From a virus: 26,206 nucleotides of DNA. The stretch's first letter is position 1; the number at the start of each line of letters is the position of its first letter. The notes under the pieces were generated by a model, which searched no databases, was not told the origin of the DNA, and saw nothing but the letters and a program-made list of their open reading frames with translations. The stretch spans positions 1-26,206 of IMG/VR virus record IMGVR_UViG_3300020465_000083. One strand, given 5' to 3'. Below, in pieces: positions 5,694 through 15,800 of the stretch. The position numbers were made by a program, and so were the translations under genes.

Positions 5694-6521
5694 ATGGCAT
5701 TATCCATAGATCAAGCGTTTATTACGCAGTTCGAGAGTGAAGTCCACCTTGCTTATCAAAGAGCTGGTGCTAAGCTCAAAAACACAACTCGCCAAGTCAA
5801 TAATGTAACTGGTTCAACTGCACGATTCCAAAAAATCGGTAAAGGCGAAGCTGTTACTAAATCAAGACATGCAGAAGTAACAAGCATGGACCTCACACAT
5901 ACTAATGTTGATGTCACATTGTCTGATTATTATGCAGCTGATTATATTGACACTCTTGACCTACTCAAGACAAACATTGATGAAAGACAAGTAGTCGCTA
6001 CTAATGCTGCAAACGCATTAGGAAGAAAGACTGATGACCTTATCATTTCTGCTCTTGATGCTGGTAATGGTACAACAATCGCTGCTGGTTCAGCTGGTTT
6101 AACAAAAGCTAAAGTATTAAATGCTTTTGTTTCCATGAATGAATCAGACATCCCTGATGACGGACAAAGATACTTTGTAGTGTCACCAGAAGGATGGGCA
6201 GACTTGTTGGCTATTGACGAATTTGTTAACACAGATTATGTCAAAGAGGCTGAGCAACCTTTCCCAAGTGGTTTTACACAGAAAAAATGGCTAGGATTTA
6301 ACTTTATGATCCATTCAGCATTACCTATTTCTACTAATGATAGAAAATGTTTTGCTTACCATAAATCTGCTATCGGAACTGCAACAGGATCGGATGTTAG
6401 AACAGAAGTGAATTACATTCCAGAAAAAGTTAGTAACCTTGTAACCTCATATATGTCAATGGGATCGATTGCTGTCGATACTACTGGCATTATTGAAGTC
6501 GTTATAGACGAATCGGTATAG
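5694..6521 (+). CDS. Major capsid protein
   Basis: The shell-forming protein of the head, probably with an HK97-type fold like all known tailed-phage capsids (established knowledge; not derived from the sequence). The 275-residue protein begins MALSIDQAFITQFESEVH. It has the features of the podoviral capsid family found in marine phages: an N-terminal Q-F-x-x-x-V-H-x-A-Y-Q helix, an early strand region (VTGSTARFQKIGKGEA), a D-L-x-K-x-x-I-D-E-R-Q spine helix near residues 89-100, a P-E-G-W-A-D-L-L segment near 164-171, and a C-terminal strand (YIPEKVSNLVTSYMSMGS). The ATG at 5694 has AAAGGAG seven bases upstream. Codon use includes more CTC, CTT and ATC than its neighbours, as expected for a heavily expressed gene. 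There is no sign of T7-style frameshifting at the end. Confidence 0.9.
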   Translation: MALSIDQAFITQFESEVHLAYQRAGAKLKNTTRQVNNVTGSTARFQKIGKGEAVTKSRHAEVTSMDLTHTNVDVTLSDYYAADYIDTLDLLKTNIDERQVVATNAANALGRKTDDLIISALDAGNGTTIAAGSAGLTKAKVLNAFVSMNESDIPDDGQRYFVVSPEGWADLLAIDEFVNTDYVKEAEQPFPSGFTQKKWLGFNFMIHSALPISTNDRKCFAYHKSAIGTATGSDVRTEVNYIPEKVSNLVTSYMSMGSIAVDTTGIIEVVIDESV

Positions 6522-6530
6522 GAGTAAAAC

Positions 6531-6776
6531 ATGGCTTTATCATCAAGTGAATTGAAAAAAGTCGGTGGTGCTTCACCAGCTATTTGGTATTACAAATCAG
6601 CTGATGCCGTTGGCACTATATCCGGCTCTGGTTATTTTAACGATGTTACTACTAATCTGAAACAATTTGATATTATTCTTGTTGTTTCGGCTACTGGTGG
6701 TACTGCTGCTGTTGATGTACTAACTGTATCATCAACTACTGGCAATACAACTGTAACAACTACTGCTTTAGCATAA
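6531..6776 (+). CDS. Small capsid-associated (decoration-like) protein
   Basis: An 81-residue protein rich in Ser, Thr, Gly, Ala and Val, with no long helix and no TM segment. A short N-terminal region (ELKKVGGASPAIWYYKSAD) leads into a probable beta-rich domain with GSGYFNDVTTNLKQFDIILV and an alternating V-x-V-x-T C-terminus. Small proteins with a Y-F-N-x-x-x-x-x-L-x-x-x-D-I pattern directly after the capsid gene are common in marine podoviruses and are usually taken to be decoration or minor structural proteins; that role is inferred here. The ATG at 6531 has GGAG at 6521-6524, six bases upstream, nine bases after the capsid stop, so the two are probably made together. It is the last gene before the 6787-6819 hairpin. 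Confidence 0.75.
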   Translation: MALSSSELKKVGGASPAIWYYKSADAVGTISGSGYFNDVTTNLKQFDIILVVSATGGTAAVDVLTVSSTTGNTTVTTTALA

Positions 6777-6782
6777 CCTAAA

Positions 6783-6819
6783 AAGGATAGGGGTAGTGAG
6801 CGTTCGCAGCTACCCCTAT
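6783..6819 (+). promoter_or_regulatory. Stable hairpin between a ribosome site and the tail tubular A start (also a possible terminator)
   Basis: A perfect 10-bp inverted repeat, ATAGGGGTAG (6787-6796) and CTACCCCTAT (6810-6819), encloses 13 bases that can add GC/GC pairs around GTTC. AAGGA at 6783-6787 immediately precedes it and ATG 6827 follows eight bases after it. No other ribosome site lies near this ATG. Folding would leave seven bases (6820-6826) between the ribosome site and the start. The position after the capsid block also matches the T7 late terminator, but the trailing TATAATT is a poor U-tract. Confidence 0.62.
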
Positions 6820-6826
6820 AATTAAC

Positions 6827-7453
6827 ATGACAACAACAACATCAACTCCCTCAGGGAGTGACATAGACATAGCCTCAAGAGGATTAGTTCTAATCGGTGC
6901 ATCACCGATTTCGTCGTTTTCTGGAACAACAACTGAATCCCAAGTAGCACAGAATCTGTATGAAGATATTGTAAGAACAGCTCTCACACAGACACGATGG
7001 AGGTTTGCCTCAAACATAACACAGTTATCAAGACTAACAGAAGCTCCAATAGATGACGATAGATATGATGCTGCTTATACAATTCCACAAGAATCAATTA
7101 TGATACATGGCGTTACTGTTAATGGTAACCCAATACAATACGAAATATTTACAGAGAAGTTATTCTGTAATGCTGGTGTTAATGACAAAGTTATAGCTGA
7201 ATATACATACAGACCAGACACAAGTACATTTCCACCATACTTTATTACAGCATTACAATTCCATTTAGCATCTGTCTTTGCTGGAGCAATAGCAGAAGAT
7301 GAAAACAAATCAGCACTTTTTGAAGAAAAAGCACAAAGACAATATCTATTAGCAAGGAATGTAGATGCTCAACAAACTACATCTGAGAGATTAAGAATGG
7401 ATAGGTATGCTAAGTTTAGAGGTAACTCACGGACACTTGCTAGGAGATTCTAA
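6827..7453 (+). CDS. Tail tubular protein A (T7 gp11-like)
   Basis: This protein forms the adaptor ring joining portal to tail nozzle. The 208 residues match the family (T7 gp11, 196). The N-terminus has the usual A-S-R-G-L-V-L-I-G-A-S-P-I-S-S-F, then QVAQNLYEDIVRTALTQTRWRFA near residues 43-65, a middle Y-T-I-P-Q-E strand, D-K-V-I-A-E-Y-T-Y-R-P-D, and a C-terminal helix (ITALQFHLASVFAGAIAED) followed by a basic tail ending LARRF. The ATG at 6827 is the first possible start in frame. There is no ribosome site at normal linear distance; the nearest, AAGGA, is on the far side of a hairpin. A second hairpin lies at codons 7-11. The stop overlaps the next ATG (TAATG). Confidence 0.94.
   Translation: MTTTTSTPSGSDIDIASRGLVLIGASPISSFSGTTTESQVAQNLYEDIVRTALTQTRWRFASNITQLSRLTEAPIDDDRYDAAYTIPQESIMIHGVTVNGNPIQYEIFTEKLFCNAGVNDKVIAEYTYRPDTSTFPPYFITALQFHLASVFAGAIAEDENKSALFEEKAQRQYLLARNVDAQQTTSERLRMDRYAKFRGNSRTLARRF
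6845..6859 (+). promoter_or_regulatory. Short hairpin just inside the tail tubular A gene
   Basis: ACTCCC (6845-6850) and GGGAGT (6854-6859) form a 6-bp stem with loop TCA, 16 bases after the A of the ATG. Its CTCCC arm could also pair with the AGGGG arm of the larger hairpin upstream (6789-6793), so the two structures may compete. It encodes T-P-S-G-S and may be coincidental. Confidence 0.35.
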
Positions 7454-9978
7454 TGGCTAAAAAGATAAAATTTGTACAAACAGATTTTACTGTAGGCGAA
7501 TTGGATCCTCGTATGAAAGCAAGGACAGACATTCCAGCTTATTCTGCTGGATGTAAGAAACTTAGAAATGCTTTATTAACATCACAAGGATCAGTATTTA
7601 GGAGGCCAGGCACTCTACATTGGGATGAATTAACTGGTACTACTACTCATGCTAGAGTAGAACCATTTGTATTTAATGAAACACAAGAATATCTTTTCTT
7701 ATTTCAAATAGGTAAGATTGTTGTTTATGATGTAACAAGTCAAACACCTATATCAACTATATCAACATATACAGATGGATCAACAACTCCTACTATACCT
7801 ATTACCGCAGACAATATACATGAGTTTACATACGCCCAACAAGCCGATACATTTATTTTTACCCATGAATCATTTAATCCTATTGTAGTAGAAAGAGTAA
7901 GCTCATCTTCATTTACTGCAAAGAAATTAGAATTTAAGAAATCATCTAATGTGACAGAATATACTGATAGTGGAATAACGAGAGTATTGCATGAAATTTA
8001 TCAACCATACTCTAAGCTGGCTCTAAGCGATACGACCATTAAACCTAGCTCCAATAGTGGTCTAATCGACTTAGTAGCCAGCGTTAATACATTTAGCAGT
8101 GATTGGCACGGAGAGTCAATACTGTGGCATGGAAAAGAAATAGAACTTATATGGGATAATTCAACAAGTACAGCAACTACTATAGGTGGACAAGTTAAAG
8201 ATGTATTAGAAATTAAATTAGGTTTAAATCCATTTAGGTCTACTGCTGGACAAAACTCTGTAGAAATTACATTAGTTAATCATGGCTTTAAAGCTGGTGA
8301 TGTTATTACATTAAGTGGTTTTGCTGGAGAGCCTGGGCTTATACAAAGAGCTGGATTAAATGGATCATATCAAATTAGGAGAGTAGTAGATGATGATCAT
8401 TTTGAAATTGGAACAGACTCAATAACCAATGCTACACAAATATTGTCTGGTAGTGGTATTGGATTCTTTTTACCAGCTGGTGTTACATGGAATCCTACTG
8501 GTGGATATAGTGTAGGTAACAGCCCTACAACTAATTGGGCAGTATACAACGCATCACATGAAGTAACTGGATATACTGGCAACACAGCCAATACTGATCC
8601 TAATGGTAATGGGTCCAGAGATTTTGGTGGTGCTGGTATTAAAATAACTGGAGCTAATATGCCTCCATCAAGAGAATGGAAAGAACAATCTTTCTGTTCA
8701 AGAAATGGTTACCCAAGAGCAATAACATTCCATCAAAATAGATTATGGTTTGGAGGAACAATAAACCAACCTGATGCTGTATTTGGTTCACAGTCAGGAG
8801 ATTACTATAACTTTGATGTGGGTAATGCTGCGGACAATGATAGTGTCCAAACTATTGTAGCATCAAATCAATTAAACGAAATATATCATATTGTGTCAAA
8901 TAAAGGATTAGAAATACTTACAAGTGGTGGAGAGTTTCTTGTTATACAAGATGCTGGTACTCCTCTCACTCCAACGAATATTCAAATCGAAAGGATGACA
9001 GGCTATGGATCAACACGAACTAATCCTCATATATGTAATGGTAACACTTTTTATGTACAAAGGAATGGTAGAACTGTTAGAGATTTGGAAAGAGTATCTG
9101 CTGGAGCTTTTGCACCAAGAGATGTTTCCATACGGTCTAGCCATCTTATTAATACTCCTATCGATATATGCAGCTTCGGTGGTTCTGATACCAGACCTGA
9201 GGAATATATTTTCTTCATAAACACAGATGGTACTGTGGCTGTATGTCATACTGTTTTATCTGAATCTATACTTGGATGGGTACTATGGGATGCGTCAGGA
9301 CAAACACCTAGTACCGATGGTCACTTAGATAAAGTTATGTCTATGTGTGCTGTTAACGAAAATATATTTTGGGTTACAAATAGAAACAATGTTATCTCTT
9401 TAGAAAAATTTACAAACTTTGATGAAGTAAACCCTATAAATGAATGTCATTTAGATGGTGCTGTAGCTGTGCAAGTAGCAAGTGATCAAACTATATCTAA
9501 TATACCAGCTCATTTTTACAACAAAACTGTTCATGTAATAAAAGATGATGGAAGTTATAGAGGAACTCAAACTGTATCAGGAACAGGAACATTAGATGCA
9601 AGTTTATTAAATCTAAAATATGAAGTTATTGATGGAGTTATCCATCAAGATAGGGCATATATAGGATATTCATATTTTATGAACTTGGAAACTATGCCAG
9701 TAGATTTTCAATATCCAGGCAGTGAATTAACTGGCAACATGAGGAGAATAACAAGAGTAAAAGTAGAAACTGAGGGAGCATTGTCAATGTCTGTTAATGG
9801 TAGAACATTATTTAACAGGACTACTGCATCTGGCCTTATACAACAGGACCCAGCTAGAGTAGATGGCAAACAGGATTTTAGATTGTTAGGTTATTCTCAG
9901 GACCCAACAATTCAAATAACACAGACATTACCAGCATCATGTGGAGTAATGCAATTAGTAAGTGAGGTAACAGTATAA
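7453..9978 (+). CDS. Tail tubular protein B / nozzle (T7 gp12-like)
   Basis: The distal tail nozzle, a hexamer that carries the fibres and opens for DNA release. The 841-residue length is near T7 gp12 (794). The N-terminus reads FVQTDFTVGELDPRMKAR, then KKLRNALLTSQGSVFRRPGT, both hallmark segments of this family. Later hallmarks are PRAITFHQNRLWFGGT near residues 417-433, DAVFGSQSGDYYNFD, a TSGGEFLV strand and a QPTNIQ-like PTNIQIERMTGYGS. Around residues 265-300 there is an inserted-looking small domain (VEITLVNHGFKAGDVITLSG) that resembles modules seen in tail proteins. The ATG overlaps the previous stop, with AGGAG at 7442-7446, six bases upstream; the stop overlaps the next ATG. The gene is intact with no frameshift. 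Confidence 0.94.
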   Translation: MAKKIKFVQTDFTVGELDPRMKARTDIPAYSAGCKKLRNALLTSQGSVFRRPGTLHWDELTGTTTHARVEPFVFNETQEYLFLFQIGKIVVYDVTSQTPISTISTYTDGSTTPTIPITADNIHEFTYAQQADTFIFTHESFNPIVVERVSSSSFTAKKLEFKKSSNVTEYTDSGITRVLHEIYQPYSKLALSDTTIKPSSNSGLIDLVASVNTFSSDWHGESILWHGKEIELIWDNSTSTATTIGGQVKDVLEIKLGLNPFRSTAGQNSVEITLVNHGFKAGDVITLSGFAGEPGLIQRAGLNGSYQIRRVVDDDHFEIGTDSITNATQILSGSGIGFFLPAGVTWNPTGGYSVGNSPTTNWAVYNASHEVTGYTGNTANTDPNGNGSRDFGGAGIKITGANMPPSREWKEQSFCSRNGYPRAITFHQNRLWFGGTINQPDAVFGSQSGDYYNFDVGNAADNDSVQTIVASNQLNEIYHIVSNKGLEILTSGGEFLVIQDAGTPLTPTNIQIERMTGYGSTRTNPHICNGNTFYVQRNGRTVRDLERVSAGAFAPRDVSIRSSHLINTPIDICSFGGSDTRPEEYIFFINTDGTVAVCHTVLSESILGWVLWDASGQTPSTDGHLDKVMSMCAVNENIFWVTNRNNVISLEKFTNFDEVNPINECHLDGAVAVQVASDQTISNIPAHFYNKTVHVIKDDGSYRGTQTVSGTGTLDASLLNLKYEVIDGVIHQDRAYIGYSYFMNLETMPVDFQYPGSELTGNMRRITRVKVETEGALSMSVNGRTLFNRTTASGLIQQDPARVDGKQDFRLLGYSQDPTIQITQTLPASCGVMQLVSEVTV

Positions 9979-10397
9979 TGGCTAATCCACTTTATTTAAT
10001 AGCAGCTGGTGTTAGCGCTTTTGGTATGTTGTATTCTGGCAAAGCAGCAAAAGCACAAGCCAAACAACAAGCATACGAATTAAAAATACAAGAACAAAAT
10101 GAAATACTTAATTCTGTTATGGAAGAAAATGCTATTGTAAATGAAAACCAAAAAGTTATAGAACAAAATCTTGCAGTAATGCAAGGCGGTGAATCATCAT
10201 TAGTTGCTACAGATGAAATTATAAAAAAACAAAAACAAGATGTTCAAGTAACTCAAACAAAAAGTTTGTTAAAAAGAGATGCCTTAATAAGAGGAGGTAA
10301 AGCTGCTTTACAAGCTGGAAAGATGAGTCAAAGAGCATCATACATTGGTGCTGCTGGATCATTAATTAGTGGCGGTGCTAAATATAAGGATAGTTAA
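9978..10397 (+). CDS. Internal virion protein B (T7 gp14-like)
   Basis: In T7, gp14 is the ejected core protein that forms a pore in the outer membrane during infection. This 139-residue version (T7: 196) begins with a hydrophobic, probably membrane-inserting segment (LYLIAAGVSAFGMLYSG), followed by an Ala/Lys/Gln-rich helix, a long amphipathic coiled region full of Glu, Asn and Gln (residues 30-65), and ends with a small-residue stretch (YIGAAGSLISGGAKY). This arrangement of Gly/Ala hydrophobic ends around a helical centre is typical of gp14-like proteins in divergent podoviruses. Order supports it: directly after tubular protein B and before the two large core proteins. The ATG overlaps the upstream stop (TAATG), with GAGGT nine bases before it. 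Confidence 0.8.
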   Translation: MANPLYLIAAGVSAFGMLYSGKAAKAQAKQQAYELKIQEQNEILNSVMEENAIVNENQKVIEQNLAVMQGGESSLVATDEIIKKQKQDVQVTQTKSLLKRDALIRGGKAALQAGKMSQRASYIGAAGSLISGGAKYKDS

Positions 10398-10399
10398 TA

Positions 10400-12820
10400 G
10401 TGATAAAAAGAGGAAAAAGATTTAACTCAAGCGTAGGCAATATATCTGTTGTTAATAGTGGTGCTGGTTTACAAGGTGCTGATGCAGTTGGCAGACAAAT
10501 ATCGGCTGTTGGAGAAGTGCTTACAAGTATAGCAGACAGTAGAAGCAAAGGTTCTGATAGTTTGGGTTCGCAATATGTTAAAACTTTAGGAGAAATACAA
10601 AGTGGTGTTATAATATCAGGAGCTGATCCAGAGTCTGCACAAGCTATGACAAATGATTTAACAGCCCAATACGATTTTAATGAAAACGAATCAGCTAGAA
10701 TATACTCAGCATTATTAACTAATGCCAATCAATTACAAGACAAAAAAGCATTAGCTAATGCAGAAATAAATAGTAATAAATTTGTTAACGATACATTCAG
10801 TAGAATATTTTTAGAAGGAAACAGAGTAACACCTAATGATCCAGATTATGAAAGTGAGTTAGATGCATTTGCAAACTTAAATTGGAGAGAATGGATAAAC
10901 GATCCTAATAATACAAAAGGCATAAAACCAGAAAATTTAGATTTTGTTATTCAAAATATGGAACAAAAAGCTACAAATTTAGTAATGCAACAAAAGACAA
11001 AACTTGCAAATCATCAACTAGACATAGCTGAAAGAACAGAAATAAACAAATTAGAAAGAGAGTATGGATATGAACTAGCTAAGAATTATGAATATGGAGG
11101 GCTATCATATACTTTTCAATCTTTCCTTGAAGATGATAAACGGTTAGATGCATTATCTACAAAATCTGGTAAGAATTACACTCCATTAAATATTGTTCAA
11201 CAAAATATACAATCTTTAGGTGGACATATTATAGATAGCATTAGGTATGATGCAACTGGCAAAAAAAATAATTCTGATGATATAGCATTGGAATTAGGAA
11301 AGTGGGTATCTTTGTTAGAAACAGGACAAGGATCAGTTACAATAAGTGGAAAAGATTTAGAAGGAAACGACACAAATATAATTTTAGATAAAAACACTAT
11401 TGGCAGATATATACCAGATGATGCAAGAAAATCTCTTGCCATAATGATAGAAGATTTAGAGGGTAAAGAATTTTCTGGTCAAGATGGTCTTACAATTTTA
11501 AATAATGCAAATCATTGGAACAATGAAGGCCAACCAATGAAATTTATAAGCGATTCTGCTTTAGGTAAAGTTAACACTTATGTTGGTTTACAATTTGAAG
11601 AATTTGATAAAAATATAGCATTAAGCCCTGAGGAAAATATAGGACATAAGTTAGCATTTGCAAGTAATGTAATGATAGATTTAGGTCAAGCGCCAGAAGA
11701 AATAACTAGCACTCTATATAACCTAATGCTAACCAGTCCTGAGTTAGCATGGCAAGTAGCTGGATTAATAAACAATGCAGATTTACAAAGAGTTGGTCCT
11801 TTAAATTTTGAAGGCCCAGATGCTGATGAATTATTAAGATTAAAAGACGCAATCATTCATGAAGAAATGATATTTGGAACTGACCTAAACGAAAAATATA
11901 ATACAATAATAAATCAAACTATAAACAAAGATCAAAGTTTAACAGTTACTCTTAGTGATGGCGACCAAGTAAAAATAAGTACATTGTTTAACCGAACATT
12001 AAAAGATGACAAACAAAACGATTTGTATGATCTTTTTAACACAGGAAGTACTTACGGTGCAGAACAATATTGGAATAGAGTTGCAGTCAAGTTAGGTTTT
12101 GGTGAAACTATGTTAAAAAACTGGATGGGAGTTTTTGGTTATAAAGGTGTAAATGCTGGACAAGAAAAAGCGTTAGTACAAGCATTAGCTGCAACACCTG
12201 GATTTTTAGGTTACATGGAAAATTATGTAAACCAACAAGTAAGAACATTTATGTCTCAAAATGGAGAGTTAGAACAGTTTACTTTTGATCGTTTACAGAA
12301 AGTTGCACAAGATGGGCTTACAGAGTTTGCTAATAATTTTACTCATGATAGTTACAGCTTATATCCATTTACACACAAAGCTCATTCTGCTCAGCCAAAT
12401 AATAATTTTGGCTATGACATAAGAACAGAGGAATTTAATGCTGTAAACGAAGCCCAGCTAAAAGGTAGTGGTTATGATAACTTAAAGGCAACAGATTTAA
12501 AGTATATGTTTGTTGAAAGTAGAGTAGTAGAGATAGAGCGTAATGGAAAAAAAGTGCCACAATTAGTAAATAGGTATCAAGTATTTAAACAATCAGAAAA
12601 TGATGCGATGGCAGTAGAGCTAAGAGATAATAAGCATCAACCTATAATTGTCGAACCATTAATATCACAAGATTGGGTAGAATCAAATGTTTTAACTGAT
12701 AAAGAAATGGCAGCAAAAAGAAGACGAGAGATAGAAAAAGAAAATGAGAATTGGATTAATTTCTTAAAATTAATGTCACCAAAAGCTGCTGAACCATACA
12801 CAATTATACCTGAAGCGTAA
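10400..12820 (+). CDS. Internal virion protein C (T7 gp15-like)
   Basis: A large, mostly helical and hydrophilic protein of 806 residues (T7 gp15: 747) that in T7 forms part of the internal core and, once ejected, the periplasmic channel. The N-terminus (GKRFNSSVGNISVVNSGAGL, then a long helix) and the bulk of acidic, Asn/Gln-rich helices fit gp15-like proteins, which are very divergent; the call rests mainly on length, composition and position between gp14-like and gp16-like genes. I saw no lysozyme, peptidase or transglycosylase motif in it. The start is GTG 10400 with AAGGA ten bases upstream, two bases after the previous stop. The codon choice is strongly AT-rich (AGA, TTA, ATA). Confidence 0.78.
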   Translation: MIKRGKRFNSSVGNISVVNSGAGLQGADAVGRQISAVGEVLTSIADSRSKGSDSLGSQYVKTLGEIQSGVIISGADPESAQAMTNDLTAQYDFNENESARIYSALLTNANQLQDKKALANAEINSNKFVNDTFSRIFLEGNRVTPNDPDYESELDAFANLNWREWINDPNNTKGIKPENLDFVIQNMEQKATNLVMQQKTKLANHQLDIAERTEINKLEREYGYELAKNYEYGGLSYTFQSFLEDDKRLDALSTKSGKNYTPLNIVQQNIQSLGGHIIDSIRYDATGKKNNSDDIALELGKWVSLLETGQGSVTISGKDLEGNDTNIILDKNTIGRYIPDDARKSLAIMIEDLEGKEFSGQDGLTILNNANHWNNEGQPMKFISDSALGKVNTYVGLQFEEFDKNIALSPEENIGHKLAFASNVMIDLGQAPEEITSTLYNLMLTSPELAWQVAGLINNADLQRVGPLNFEGPDADELLRLKDAIIHEEMIFGTDLNEKYNTIINQTINKDQSLTVTLSDGDQVKISTLFNRTLKDDKQNDLYDLFNTGSTYGAEQYWNRVAVKLGFGETMLKNWMGVFGYKGVNAGQEKALVQALAATPGFLGYMENYVNQQVRTFMSQNGELEQFTFDRLQKVAQDGLTEFANNFTHDSYSLYPFTHKAHSAQPNNNFGYDIRTEEFNAVNEAQLKGSGYDNLKATDLKYMFVESRVVEIERNGKKVPQLVNRYQVFKQSENDAMAVELRDNKHQPIIVEPLISQDWVESNVLTDKEMAAKRRREIEKENENWINFLKLMSPKAAEPYTIIPEA

Positions 12821-12823
12821 AAG

Positions 12824-15800
12824 ATGCCAATAGTTGATCCAAATACTGAAACAGAAGATATTATATTACATGATATAACCACTCAAAAAGTTCAAACTAC
12901 AGAAGAACGCATAGAAGAAGAAAGAGAATATGGTTTTTTTGGAAGGTTTGGTTATGATGTTAGTTTGCTTTGGCAAACTTTACCAATAGATGAATTAAAA
13001 CATCATAGAGAAAGAGATGCTTTAGCTGCTGAACATGGAATAGACACAAACTTTGATTGGTACTCTAATGCAGTTCCAGAGCTAAGAGATGATTATGCTA
13101 GTTATCTGTACAGCGCTAGAAATATTCAAGAGCTAAAATCTATGGAAGATAATTTATATGAAAACTTAAACGCAAAAGCAGAAATAGCAGAATACAGTTT
13201 GCCTTATCAGTTTTTATTATGGGGTACATCACTTGCTCAAGACCCCTTAATATTTATGAACCCAGCTAAAAATGTAAGACCTGGAGCTGGTATAATAAAA
13301 AATGCTGCATCTATGGGAGCAAGAACAACAGCTTTAGTTGCTCCGTTTGAATTAGCTAGAATAGCTCTTGATCCAACATCAAATATGGATGAATTAAAAT
13401 ACACATTAACTGGATCATTTTTATTTGGAGGTGCTTTAGGTCCAATAGTAGGTAAATATAAAGGTTTTAGAGAAAGAAAAAGAACAGTAAAAGAAATAGA
13501 TAAAATAATAGATAATGCTTTTGATGAGATAGATTACATAGCCAGTACTCCATCAAGAAAAATATTTACTGATGCTTCTGGAGCAAGAATTAGAGGGAAA
13601 AAAATGGAAGAAGTTCCAGTCGACACAGATTGGAGAGATAGTACTTTAAGAATACCTGATGAATCAAAAAAAGTTACACAAGCAGTAAGAAATGTTTTAA
13701 AATATCCACTAGGATTAGAAAGATCATGGTTAGATGAAAGTTTTGATATTGTAAAATCTTTAGTAAAAGATGGAATAATAACAACAAGAGCTGGTAACGA
13801 GCTTATAGATCAAGTATTAGAGTTAAGCGGAGATAGTTCATATATTTTAAATAGAACACCAGAGGGCCAAAGCCCATCAGTTAGCTCAAGATACCAAAGT
13901 AATTACGGTGGAGAAATTCACAATGTAAGACATTTTATACAAAGAGCATTTAGAAATATAAACGGATTGGCAGAAAGTAAAGCGCTTGATGCAGCTGGAG
14001 ATTTTGATGCTGGTATACAAACAAGAAGATTATCTGATTTCTTTAAAAGAAAAACTGGCAGAGGAACAAGATCATTAATAGAATGGCATACTTTAAAAGA
14101 ATTAATATCATTAGAAACTGCATACCCAACTAAAAGCGTTGATGAATTTATTAATGAATATGGAGCAAGATTAAATACAACAAATCCAGAAGAAATCACA
14201 AGAATATTTAAGGAAGTAAAAAAATCAGCTAAAGACTACAGTACAATTTACAATAGATTCTATAAAGATTTATTTGATAACGGACTAATTGACAATGCAA
14301 AAGTGTTAGATGACCTTATAACAAGACTAGAAAAACAATTAACTGTGTATGAAAAAAGATTAAAGAAATTTGAAGCTATGCCTAATAGTAAAGGTCGTAC
14401 TGCTGCTATTAAAGATACAAAAGAAATGATAGCAAAAAGAAAAGGTGAGCTACAACTACAAAGAAAAAGTTTGAATCAAAAAAAAGGTGACTATAAATCT
14501 AAAGGTCAAAAAAATTATATGCCATTGATATATGATCCAGATTTAATTAGACCTATAAGAGGTTGGGTAGAAAAAGAAATAGCAAAAACATTAGATGTTG
14601 GTGATGATTTAAAACCAAGAGCAATAAGAGCAAAAGAAATAGTAGACAATATGTTAAATGAGGGCGCTGGTCATTTTGATAATACAGGAGGTAGAGGTCG
14701 AGGAGGAACTAAATATTTAATGAAAAGATCATTACAGTTGCCAAGAAGTGTAATAAAAAAAATTGCGATATTAGATGCAGAAGTTTTATTCAGAAATTAT
14801 TACAGGAAAATAGCTCCTAGAATAGAACTAGCAAAATCAAGTGGTGTAAAAGGTGATGTAAGTTTATATAAATGGATAGATAGAATCGATGAAATAACAA
14901 CAGACGCTATGTCAAGAGCAAAATCAGCAAAAGATATAGAAAATATTAGAATTAGAGGCATTGTACTAAAACAAAACATTCATGATATGCGTGATGCCTT
15001 ATTAGGTAACTTAATTACAGACTCACAAAGCAAAAGATTTGATGCTAAATTATCAAGAGATTTAAAAAACTTAGCTGCATCTTCTGTCGCTGGTGGATTT
15101 GCTTTAAATAGTTTTGCTGATATAGGAAATATACTTGGTAGAGCTGGTTTAGGAGATACATGGGCTGGATTATTAAGAAAATATACAAAACTAGGAACAG
15201 TAGATGGACTTGATAATAATAAAGAAATGTTAGTAAGGTGGGGTATATTAAATGAAATGGCTATGTCTAGCGTTGGAGCTAGGTTTATAGGTGATGATGG
15301 ATTGTACCCTACTCATTGGGCAAATAAACTTAGTGGCGCCTTTAGTAAGGGCTTAGATAAAATGGGTAATGAAATACATAAGTATAGTGGGTTAGGACCA
15401 TTAACAGTTTGGTTAAAATCATTAGCTGGAAATATATCACAACAAAGCATTATAGCTAGAGCAAGAGTTATAGCTAATAATGCTACTAAATTAAAAAACG
15501 GAAAATATAAAATTAATCCAGCTGACAATGTTGATTATGATATTTTATCATCATTAGGTTTTGATCTAAAGGATATAATAAAATTAGGATTAAATACTGA
15601 TGATGTTGGGTATAAAAACATAAAAATAAATGGTGTTGAACAAAAAGATTTATGGGAAATAAATACACAAGTTTGGAAAGATCAAGAACTTGCAAACAAA
15701 TTTGGTCATGCTGTATGGGCTGAAACACAAATGACTGTTATGACTCCACAAATGGCACAAAGACCTGGCTGGTTAATGGGTGTATGGAGAGGTTTCCCTC

